Below are positions 7,910-15,086 of a DNA stretch of 19,728 nucleotides, piece by piece. The notes beneath the pieces are model-generated. The model saw nothing but the letters and a program-made list of their open reading frames with translations, had not been told where the DNA came from and did no database searches. The stretch spans positions 1 through 19,728 of the forward strand of contig JAEDOI010000017.1 of NCBI GenBank assembly GCA_016302065.1, given 5' to 3'. Within the stretch, counting starts at the first letter, position 1. Each line of letters begins with the position of its first letter. Origin of the DNA: Bacilli bacterium. Its GTDB lineage: Bacteria; Bacillota_I; Bacilli_A; RFN20; CAG-826. The position numbers and the translations under genes were made by a program.

Positions 7910-9160
7910 ATGGAAAATATATATGCCGTAATTGATGTTAAAGCCTTCTACGCAAGTTTTGAATGCATAGAAAGAAATTTAGATCCTTTCACCACTCCAC
8001 TTGTTGTTACTGATGTAGCAAGAAAAGAAGCAACTATTGTTTTAAGTGTAAGCCCATATTTAAAAGCAATGGGTGTACCTTCAAGATGTAGAAGAGCTGA
8101 TTTACCTAAAAACATTCCTAATATGATTTATGCAACACCTCAGATGGGTAAATATGTTAAATGTAGTGCCAAAATTGTATCTATACTATTAGATTTTATT
8201 GCTCAAGATGATATCCATGTTTATTCAATTGATGAATCTTTTGTTAATCTTAAACCTTATTTAAAATTATATAAATGTACTCCAGAAGAATTATGTGCAA
8301 GAATTCAAAAAAGAATTAAAGATGAAACAGGACTTACTGTTACTTGTGGAATTGGAGAAAATATGTTTTTAGCAAAAATGGCTGATGATATTGAAGCAAA
8401 AAAAGCACCTAATTACATAGCTATTTGGAAAAAAGAAGATGTTCCTACAAAACTCTGGCCATTAAAACCACTTTCCAAAGTATGGGGTATTTCAACAGGA
8501 TATGAAAAAAGACTTAACATAATGGGAATATATTCAGTGTATGATTTAGCACACTTTAATAAAGATATTTTAATAAAAAAATTAGGAATATTGGGTGAAG
8601 AATTATATAATCACGCTAATGGAATTGACAATACAGATATAAGAGAAAAATATGATCCTGTTAATAAAAACCTTTCTGTAGGTCAAGTTTTATTAAGAGA
8701 TTATACATTTAAAGAAGCTAAATTAATTATTAAAGAAATGAATGATGATTTATGCTCTAGAATGCGCTCATTTAACCTAGAAACTCAAGTAATCCATTTA
8801 ATGGTAGGATATTCAACTTGTTCCCAGGCTGTTGGTTTTGCTCATCAAATTCAGCTACTATTACCTACATCAAACAATAATAAAATTTATGATGCTTTAA
8901 TGTATCTATATAATTCATATGTTAATGATGAACCAATCAGAAGAATTGGTATTTCATTTTCTAAATTAACAAAAAAGCAAGATATCCAACTATCTCTTTT
9001 TGACAATTATGAAAAAGATGAAAAAGAATCTAAACTATTTGATGCAATGGATGCAATACAAAAGAAATATGGTAAAAATAAATTATTAAGAACTAGTTCA
9101 TTAAGTAAAGAATCAACAGCAAAAGAAAGACATAACCAAATTGGTGGTCATAGAAAATAA
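7910..9160 (+). CDS. Y-family translesion DNA polymerase (UvrX/UmuC type)
   Basis: A 416-residue error-prone polymerase that copies past damaged bases. The palm is clear: DVKAFYASFE (9-18) gives metal ligand Asp9 and the aromatic steric-gate position, and YSIDESF (105-111) supplies Asp108/Glu109. The little finger follows from about residue 250. Near residue 360 QLSLF is a textbook beta-clamp-binding motif, tying it to the replisome. The C-terminal KESTAKERHNQIGGHRK tail resembles the Firmicute UvrX/YqjW subgroup more than DinB (Pol IV); a DinB call is the alternative. Upstream it is divergent from hlyIII, and downstream it converges on the ATPase gene. Bacillus relatives are SOS-controlled, but I see no LexA box here. 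The start is fixed by the conserved N-terminus although no ribosome site precedes it. Confidence 0.92.
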   Translation: MENIYAVIDVKAFYASFECIERNLDPFTTPLVVTDVARKEATIVLSVSPYLKAMGVPSRCRRADLPKNIPNMIYATPQMGKYVKCSAKIVSILLDFIAQDDIHVYSIDESFVNLKPYLKLYKCTPEELCARIQKRIKDETGLTVTCGIGENMFLAKMADDIEAKKAPNYIAIWKKEDVPTKLWPLKPLSKVWGISTGYEKRLNIMGIYSVYDLAHFNKDILIKKLGILGEELYNHANGIDNTDIREKYDPVNKNLSVGQVLLRDYTFKEAKLIIKEMNDDLCSRMRSFNLETQVIHLMVGYSTCSQAVGFAHQIQLLLPTSNNNKIYDALMYLYNSYVNDEPIRRIGISFSKLTKKQDIQLSLFDNYEKDEKESKLFDAMDAIQKKYGKNKLLRTSSLSKESTAKERHNQIGGHRK

Positions 9161-9178
9161 TTAGCTTTTACTATTTAA

Positions 9179-9215
9179 TTTAAAAATATTTGCTCTTTTA
9201 ATACTATTTTTTAAA
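9179..9215. terminator. Weak AT-only inverted repeat between convergent genes
   Basis: TTTAAAAATA (9179-9188) pairs with TATTTTTTAAA (9205-9215) with one bulged base and a 16-nt loop. It lies between the convergent stops of the polymerase and ATPase genes and carries U-rich runs in both directions. The stem contains no G-C pair, so terminator function is tentative. Confidence 0.3.
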
Positions 9216-9229
9216 CTGAATTTAATAAA

Positions 9230-12037
9230 TTAATCTTCTTTATTATGTTTTGTCTTTTTAATAATAAATTTAACTAATATAACAATTTCATGAACAATAA
9301 GAGGAAGTAAACTCATAGCCATAGTTATTAACCAATGAGTCCAATTCATCTTATCTCCAGCAGTATTAAATACATCTCTAACACCAGGAACTTCAACAAC
9401 AAATAATTGAAGGGCTACACCAACAATAAATGCTACAAGCATCATATAATTCTTATTCTTAAAAATTGTAAATACAGATTTATCCATATTAGACATACCA
9501 AGCATATGGAATAATTCAGAGAATGCTAAAGTGGTAAATGCCATTGTTTGAGCAAGATGAATTACTTCTTCGTTTGCACAATAAGCAATATCGTTCCAAG
9601 TATACATACCATTCATAAAGAAAGCAGATAAATAAGCAATAATTACTGCAAGAGTAATGACTATACCATAACCTCCAGTTACCCACCATCCACCATGAGC
9701 AAATAAACTTTCATTAGCATTACGTGGCTTTTGCTTCATATTATTAGGATCTTTTGGATCCATACCTAAAGCAATAGCAGGAAGTGAATCTGTAATTAAA
9801 TTAACCCATAAAAGATGAATTGCAATAAATGGTGCTGGGAATCCAAGAATAATAATAATCAACATTCCAAATACTTCAGCAAAATTACTACTTAACAAGA
9901 ATAAAACAGTTTTCTTAATATTAGCAAAAATGCCTCTACCTTCTTCAACCGCTTTTTCAATACTTGCAAAATTATCATCAGTTAATACCATATCAGCTGC
10001 ACCTTTTGCAACATCAGTTCCAGTAATTCCCATTGCAATTCCAATATCAGCAGCTTTTAAACTTGGAGCATCATTAACTCCATCACCCGTCATAGCACAA
10101 ATATTACCATTTGCCTTAAATGCTTTAACAATACTGACTTTATTTTCAGGACTTACACGAGCGAAAACTCGACATGTTTTGCATACTTCCTTAAGCTCTT
10201 CTTCACTTAATTTATCAATTTCTTCACCCATGATACATTGATCTTTTGTTTCTACAATACCTAATTCACTAGCAATTGCAAAAGCTGTATCTTTATGATC
10301 GCCTGTAATCATAACCGTAGTAATTCCAGCTTCTTTAAATTTACTTACAGCAGGTTTTGCCTCTGCTCTTGGAGGATCAATCATTGCAACTAAACCGATA
10401 AAAATTAAATTTTCCTCTTCAATTTTTTCTTTATTATCATATGCAAGAGCTAAAACTCTTAAAGCTTTATCACTAAAATATGAATTAGCTTCATAAATTT
10501 TATCTATATCTTCCTTTGTTATGGATCTAATTTCACCTTTATCTAATATTCTATTTGTATGTTTAAGAATAGAATCTAATGCGCCTTTTGTGTAATGAAT
10601 AATATTTCCATTATCGTTATTAAGTGTTGTCATCATTTTTCTAACACTATCAAAAGGAAGCTCATTAATTCTTGGAGTAGCTTTTTCTAAATCCTTCTTA
10701 TGCATATTAAATTGATTTGCAAAAGCTACAAGAGCTATTTCTGTAGGATCTCCATATAATCCTTCATCAACGCTAGCATTGGAACATAGACTCATTCCTT
10801 TTGCTAAAAGTCGTAAATCTTTGCTAGTATTATTTTCAACAAAATCTTCAGTCTTATAATATGAATCTAAAGTATAAGCTTCTAAAACAGTCATCTTATT
10901 TTGTGTTAAAGTACCTGTTTTATCACTGCAAACAACACTTACAGCTCCAAGTGTTTCAACACTAGGTAGCTTTCTAACAATTGTATTAGCTTTAACCATT
11001 CTTGAAACACCAATTGAAAGAACAATCGTAACAACCGTAGCAAGACCTTCTGGAATAGCAGCAACAGCAAGAGCAATAGAACTTAAAAGAGCATCAATCC
11101 AACTATTTAAGTTTTTCATTGAATCAACTCCACCACTAATAATCCATAAAGCATCAACAACAAAAACAACTACAACAATAATTGCACAGATAATACCCAA
11201 GATTTTACCAAGCTTTTCAAGTACTTTTTGAAGAGGAGTCAATTCTTCTTCATCATTATCTAATGCTTTTGCAATCTTACCAATTTCAGTTTTCATTGCA
11301 GTATTAACAACAATACCTTTTCCTCTTCCATATGTAATTGGTGTAGACATATAAACTTCATTAACTCTATCGCCAATTGCTACACTTGAAGAAAAAACAA
11401 CGCTAGCATCCTTTTCTACAGGAACAGATTCTCCTGTTAAAGATGACTCATTTGCTTTTAAATTACTTGATTCAATTAATCTAATATCAGCTCCAACTGT
11501 ATCTCCTTCTTCAAGAACTACAATATCGCCTACTACCAATTCACTAGCTTTAACACGAACGTGTTTTCCATCTCTAATTACAGTACTTTCTGGAGAAGAA
11601 AGTTTTTTTAATGCTTCAAGAGAAGTTTGAGCTTTAACTTCTTGAACTGTACCAATAATTGAATTGATTATTATAACAGCCATAATAATTATTACATCTG
11701 GCCAATCCCCTACATCTAAAAACCAATTTGAAACTAAAGCTGGATCTGCAGTTAATGTTTCATAAATACTAACACCAATTGTTAAAGCAATTGCTGCAAA
11801 AAGAACATAAATCATTGGATCTTTCATTTGTTCAAAGAACATTCTAATTACAGATTTTTTCTTCTTTTCAGCTAATTTATTTTCACCATTCTTTTCAAGT
11901 CTTGTTTTTGCTTGTTCAGTTGTTAATCCTTTTTCTAAATCAGTTTCAAAAGCTTCCGCTAATTGCTTGTTATTTAACGTTTCAAAAGCAATACTTTTTG
12001 TTGCTTCATTATTATTTTCTATTTTCTTTTTGGCCAT
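9230..12037 (-). CDS. P2A-type cation-transporting ATPase, probable Mn2+ (or Ca2+) exporter
   Basis: A 935-residue P-type ATPase with the complete SERCA/PMR1-like layout. Actuator motif TGES is at 201-204; the transmembrane-4 PEGL is at 329-332; SDKTGTLT carries the phosphorylated Asp372; the nucleotide domain includes YTKGALDSI near 482; TGDGVNDAP is at 650-658. Ion-site residues of site II are present: Glu330 (PEGL), Asn718/Glu721 in SNFAE, and Asn746/Asp750 in NLITD. These sites accept Ca2+ or Mn2+ in known homologues. The decisive context is the yybP-ykoY Mn2+ riboswitch directly upstream, which in Lactococcus likewise precedes a P-type ATPase (YoaB), so Mn2+ efflux is the favoured role (inference). 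It is a single-gene transcription unit with a strong AAGGAG ribosome site 6 nt before the ATG. Confidence 0.93.
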   Translation of the reverse strand: MAKKKIENNNEATKSIAFETLNNKQLAEAFETDLEKGLTTEQAKTRLEKNGENKLAEKKKKSVIRMFFEQMKDPMIYVLFAAIALTIGVSIYETLTADPALVSNWFLDVGDWPDVIIIMAVIIINSIIGTVQEVKAQTSLEALKKLSSPESTVIRDGKHVRVKASELVVGDIVVLEEGDTVGADIRLIESSNLKANESSLTGESVPVEKDASVVFSSSVAIGDRVNEVYMSTPITYGRGKGIVVNTAMKTEIGKIAKALDNDEEELTPLQKVLEKLGKILGIICAIIVVVVFVVDALWIISGGVDSMKNLNSWIDALLSSIALAVAAIPEGLATVVTIVLSIGVSRMVKANTIVRKLPSVETLGAVSVVCSDKTGTLTQNKMTVLEAYTLDSYYKTEDFVENNTSKDLRLLAKGMSLCSNASVDEGLYGDPTEIALVAFANQFNMHKKDLEKATPRINELPFDSVRKMMTTLNNDNGNIIHYTKGALDSILKHTNRILDKGEIRSITKEDIDKIYEANSYFSDKALRVLALAYDNKEKIEEENLIFIGLVAMIDPPRAEAKPAVSKFKEAGITTVMITGDHKDTAFAIASELGIVETKDQCIMGEEIDKLSEEELKEVCKTCRVFARVSPENKVSIVKAFKANGNICAMTGDGVNDAPSLKAADIGIAMGITGTDVAKGAADMVLTDDNFASIEKAVEEGRGIFANIKKTVLFLLSSNFAEVFGMLIIIILGFPAPFIAIHLLWVNLITDSLPAIALGMDPKDPNNMKQKPRNANESLFAHGGWWVTGGYGIVITLAVIIAYLSAFFMNGMYTWNDIAYCANEEVIHLAQTMAFTTLAFSELFHMLGMSNMDKSVFTIFKNKNYMMLVAFIVGVALQLFVVEVPGVRDVFNTAGDKMNWTHWLITMAMSLLPLIVHEIVILVKFIIKKTKHNKED

Positions 12038-12059
12038 AATATACTCCTTAATTCCTTAA

Positions 12060-12150
12060 TAATATAATTGGTCTTGCAAATTTACTCGCTTATAACCGGG
12101 ACAAGCCGTGTTGACGATTTATAAGCCTAAGCTACTCTCCATGTAATTAA
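12060..12150 (-). ncRNA. yybP-ykoY (manganese) riboswitch upstream of the cation ATPase
   Basis: Read on the minus strand, the conserved elements occur in order: GGAGAGUAGC (12140-12131), AUCGUCAACA (about 12118-12109) and GCAAGACC (12077-12070). These match the hallmark GGGGAGUAG / GUCAACA / GCAAGACC of the yybP-ykoY class, with one base changed in the first element. GCUUAUAA (12126-12119) and UUAUAAGC (12095-12088) form a perfect 8-bp stem around the GUCAACA loop, which also carries a short CGG/CCG hairpin. The closing P1 stem joins the GG at 12140-12139 with the CC at 12071-12070 and continues through bulged A-U pairs. Known members bind Mn2+ and usually switch expression on. No intrinsic terminator lies in the 22 nt before the gene, so control of translation initiation is the more likely mechanism. 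Confidence 0.9.
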
Positions 12151-12151
12151 A

Positions 12152-12180
12152 ATTAAACATTATTTTTATCCCTATTTCAA
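12152..12180 (-). promoter_or_regulatory. Sigma-A-type promoter of the riboswitch-ATPase unit
   Basis: On the minus strand TTGAAA (12175-12180) and TTTAAT (12152-12157) are separated by exactly 17 nt. The predicted start near 12145 falls at the 5' side of the aptamer P1 stem, so the transcript would begin almost directly with the riboswitch. Placement and spacing support each other. Confidence 0.65.
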
Positions 12181-12247
12181 TTAAAAACAATGATTATTAA
12201 TGAAAAATTATGTTAACTAAAATAAACAAAAAATAAAACTATTAAAA

Positions 12248-12274
12248 GAAGGTTAAATAATTTATTATTTAAAT
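12248..12274 (+). promoter_or_regulatory. Unusual translation-start region of the nuclease gene
   Basis: A Shine-Dalgarno-like GAAGG (12248-12252) lies 22 nt before the ATG, too far to work directly. Between them AAATAA (12255-12260) and TTATTT (12265-12270) can pair around a 4-nt loop; folding would bring GAAGG to an effective distance of about 6 nt. The alternatives are a leaderless start using TATTAT (12263-12268), which is 6 nt before the ATG but lacks a convincing -35, or a rare ATT start at 12260. The sequence does not decide among them. Confidence 0.3.
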
Positions 12275-13816
12275 ATGAGTAAAAATTTAAGAAATCTATT
12301 ATTAATTTGTGGAATATTTCCTCTTACGTTTAGTGTCACTAACACAACTACTTTAACTTCAAAAATAGAACATACTTCTAAAGCTTCGATTTTAAATTAC
12401 GATTCTTCTTTAGGTATATTTAAAGATTTAAATAAAGATGAAGTTAAATCTTATTATAATAATTTAAATTCTAAAACAGGAATTAAAGGAGATGAATTTT
12501 TAACGGAATTACAAAACATTATAAAAGATGGACATACAAAAGTTAGTAATTCTTTAGCATGGAGTTCAGATTGGAAGTTATTTACCTTGCTTGATAGAGA
12601 CTATGAAAATGATCCTTTAACAAATGAAGAAATATCTAGTCAAATTTGGAAAAAAGATGATATTAAAATAATTCCACTCTATACAGATAAAACTACTTTC
12701 AAAAAATCTTCTAAAAGCGTTGATAGAGAACATATTTGGCCTAAATCAAGAGGATTTAAATTTGCAAATTCTAGTTCTGAAAGCGGTGATGAACAGCCAT
12801 ATGCCGCTACTGATATGCATAATCTAAGAATGGGTGAAAGCAAAAATAACCAAAACGGACATAGCAATTATCCATTTGGAAATGTAATTAATAAATCAAG
12901 CATAGAAACAACACAAATAAAATCAACATATACTAATGAAGTCACTGGATATTTAGGATTAAATGAAAACGGTGTTAAAGTATATGAACCAAGAGATGAA
13001 GACAAAGGAGATATTGCTAGAAGCTTATTCTATATGGCTGCTAGATATCATAATTATATTGATGCTTCTTCATTTCAACCTGCTTTAAAATTAGTTAACT
13101 TTAGCAGTAAAGATAAACCAACTGAAACAATAAACGCAATTGATACAAAAGATTCTCCAGCTACTTATGGCAATCTTCAAACTTTATTAGAATGGAATAT
13201 ATTAGACCCTGTAAATGAATTTGAAATTCATCGTAATAATCTTGTTTATAATGCAGTTCAACATAATAGAAACCCATTTATTGATTACCCTTCTTGGGCT
13301 GATGTTGCTTTTGGAAATAAAACATTAGATTTAAATCAAGAAAATGGCGTAGCTACAAGTGATCCTTATATATTAACTCATGATTCTAAAAGGAAATATT
13401 ATTTAAATGATGTAATTAAACCATCTGATTTTAAGTTAGCTTATTATGATTCAAAAGGTAATAAAACTGAACTAGATACATCTTCTACCCTTGTAAAAAT
13501 GTTCTATATTGATGAAGAAAATAATGAAATATTTATAAAAGATGAATATAAGCTTTCAAAAGTAGGTTCATTTAAAATTAAATTTACTTATTTTAAAGAT
13601 AATGTAATTTATACAGCTTATTGTGATATTGAAGTTAAAGAATTAAATCTTAAAGAAAAAGTATTAAATTTTTATGAACAAAACAAAATAATTATTTTAA
13701 TATCGGCTTCAATTTTAATTTTAGTAATAATAATTGTATTAACTTTAATTAAGAAAAATAAATATAAAAAAGGTAAACAGAATAAAAAGAATTCTGCACC
13801 AAAAAGAAAAAAATAG
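12275..13816 (+). CDS. Secreted, membrane-anchored endonuclease I-family nuclease
   Basis: A 513-residue exported protein. Residues 5-25 form a signal-peptide-like hydrophobic stretch after a short basic start. The nuclease domain (about 75-345) is of the Endonuclease_1 His-Me-finger family: DREHIWPKS (150-158, with general-base candidate His153), TDMHNLR (179-185), the NGHSNYPFG segment (194-202), RDEDKGDIARSLFYMAARY (240-258), and the diagnostic EIHRNN and NRNPFIDYPSWAD near 317-343. Residues about 365-460 look like an Ig-like beta domain, followed by one transmembrane helix (about 474-492) and a very basic tail ending PKRKK. It therefore probably sits on the outside of the membrane, degrading extracellular DNA or RNA for nutrients. 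No LPxTG motif. The gene is divergent from the riboswitch-ATPase unit and converges on the GGDEF gene. The start is somewhat uncertain because of the odd upstream region. Confidence 0.9.
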   Translation: MSKNLRNLLLICGIFPLTFSVTNTTTLTSKIEHTSKASILNYDSSLGIFKDLNKDEVKSYYNNLNSKTGIKGDEFLTELQNIIKDGHTKVSNSLAWSSDWKLFTLLDRDYENDPLTNEEISSQIWKKDDIKIIPLYTDKTTFKKSSKSVDREHIWPKSRGFKFANSSSESGDEQPYAATDMHNLRMGESKNNQNGHSNYPFGNVINKSSIETTQIKSTYTNEVTGYLGLNENGVKVYEPRDEDKGDIARSLFYMAARYHNYIDASSFQPALKLVNFSSKDKPTETINAIDTKDSPATYGNLQTLLEWNILDPVNEFEIHRNNLVYNAVQHNRNPFIDYPSWADVAFGNKTLDLNQENGVATSDPYILTHDSKRKYYLNDVIKPSDFKLAYYDSKGNKTELDTSSTLVKMFYIDEENNEIFIKDEYKLSKVGSFKIKFTYFKDNVIYTAYCDIEVKELNLKEKVLNFYEQNKIIILISASILILVIIIVLTLIKKNKYKKGKQNKKNSAPKRKK

Positions 13817-13830
13817 TTAACATTTACTAT
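13813..13830 (-). terminator. Possible weak terminator hairpin of the GGDEF gene
   Basis: ATAGT (13813-13817) and ACTAT (13826-13830) form a 5-bp arm around an 8-nt loop, overlapping both convergent stop codons. On the minus strand the repeat is followed by a run of mostly T residues, as in an intrinsic terminator, but the stem is short and AT-rich. Confidence 0.3.
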
Positions 13831-15038
13831 AGAATTTTATGATAAGCAGCCTTATCTAAATACATATTTTTATCAGCTTCTTTTAATAGTTCACTAACAG
13901 TTGTTTTCTTATCAATTCTTAAAGCATATCCAATCGAAATATCAAGTTCATAAGAAGAACTTTTATTTTCATTCTTTAGTCTTTCTTTAAATTCAATTAT
14001 TAATTTTTGAATATCAACATCTTTATTAAATGGAATGTAAGTAAAAAATTCATCCCCTCCAATTCGATATGTTTTGCCATAACTAGCAAAGGTTTTATTA
14101 ATTATATCTGCAGTTTTTTTAATAATTTCATCACCTGCTTGATGTCCATAAATATCATTAATCTTCTTTAAATTATTAACATCATACATAATAAATATTG
14201 TTCCAATTTCTTTCTTTTCTTCATCATCCAAAAGTTGTTCTGTAAAAGATCTTCTATTAGGAAGTTCAGTTAATATATCAACATATGCTAAATTAGTTAA
14301 AACATCTACTTCTTGACTTCTCTTTTCGAGCAATTCTTTTTCTTTTAAATGTTCCTTTTCCATAATAAAGAAATATGCAAATAAAACTCCAAGTGTATTG
14401 CATAATGGTTGGACAGGGATATTTATAGTTAAAGGTACAATAAAAGCATTAATTAATAAAGAAATAATAGGAATAATTGAATAAAGTATAGAATAAATTA
14501 AGATGGATTTATTTTCAAATTTCCTAGTAATAAGAAGATAAATAACACTTATTATAGGAACAAAATAATAAAAACTATTAATAAGTACAAAATAGTTAAA
14601 GAAATCTAAACGAATATATTTAACAGTTGCAGAAGAATCAAGAGATATAGAATAAATAAACGGAACAAATATATTAACTATAACCATAATTAATAAAATA
14701 AAATATGGAATTAATATAATGCTTTTAATTAATAAGTTCTTTTTTGACCAAATAAATCCACATAAATATAAACAATAAATAAGGGGAAAAGTAATAAAAA
14801 TTATATAAAATAAAATTGCTACAATATTAAATAATATTGGGTAATAAGTGATATTATCATTATAAAGAACAACAAATAATTCATCTAAAATAATATATGT
14901 AATCGTTGAAAAAATAAGACAAACATATAAATACTTATTAACTTTATTTTTAACACTAGCAAAAACCTTTATGCATAGAATTATTAGTAATACGATTAAA
15001 AATATTAAGATGCTTGAATATAAAATCAACTCATTCAT
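13827..15038 (-). CDS. Membrane-bound GGDEF diguanylate cyclase
   Basis: A 403-residue protein with about six or seven hydrophobic helices in the first 225 residues, a short linker helix rich in Glu/Lys (about 225-245), and a C-terminal GGDEF domain (about 245-403). The catalytic motif is intact as RIGGDEF (about 325-331), and the substrate/metal segment DVNNLKKINDIYGHQAGDE is normal. It should make the second messenger c-di-GMP from two GTP. The product-inhibition I-site (RxxD five residues before GGDEF) is absent: those positions read ASYG. The N-terminal membrane region resembles no named sensor that I can identify. No EAL or PilZ partner lies nearby. It follows the GH2 gene by 48 nt but has its own start-proximal promoter and no Shine-Dalgarno. 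Confidence 0.92.
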   Translation of the reverse strand: MNELILYSSILIFLIVLLIILCIKVFASVKNKVNKYLYVCLIFSTITYIILDELFVVLYNDNITYYPILFNIVAILFYIIFITFPLIYCLYLCGFIWSKKNLLIKSIILIPYFILLIMVIVNIFVPFIYSISLDSSATVKYIRLDFFNYFVLINSFYYFVPIISVIYLLITRKFENKSILIYSILYSIIPIISLLINAFIVPLTINIPVQPLCNTLGVLFAYFFIMEKEHLKEKELLEKRSQEVDVLTNLAYVDILTELPNRRSFTEQLLDDEEKKEIGTIFIMYDVNNLKKINDIYGHQAGDEIIKKTADIINKTFASYGKTYRIGGDEFFTYIPFNKDVDIQKLIIEFKERLKNENKSSSYELDISIGYALRIDKKTTVSELLKEADKNMYLDKAAYHKIL

Positions 15039-15044
15039 ATTATT

Positions 15045-15053
15045 ATTTTAGCA
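15045..15053 (-). promoter_or_regulatory. Extended -10 promoter of the GGDEF gene, start-proximal
   Basis: On the minus strand TGC-TAAAAT is an extended -10 element (TGn plus a 5-of-6 hexamer at 15045-15050). The start codon follows after exactly 6 nt (AATAAT), so transcription should begin at the A of the ATG. There is no ribosome site and no good -35, which extended -10 promoters do not strictly need. Confidence 0.55.
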
Positions 15054-15086
15054 TATATTAATAAACTAAATATAAAATGTTTATAA

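Noticed and set aside
9930..10241. Plus-strand open frame opposite the ATPase
   Set aside because: Antisense to the conserved TGDGVNDAP region; its composition is the mirror of the real gene.
12679..12867. Minus-strand open frame inside the nuclease gene
   Set aside because: Opposes the catalytic REHIWP region and shows no independent coding signal.
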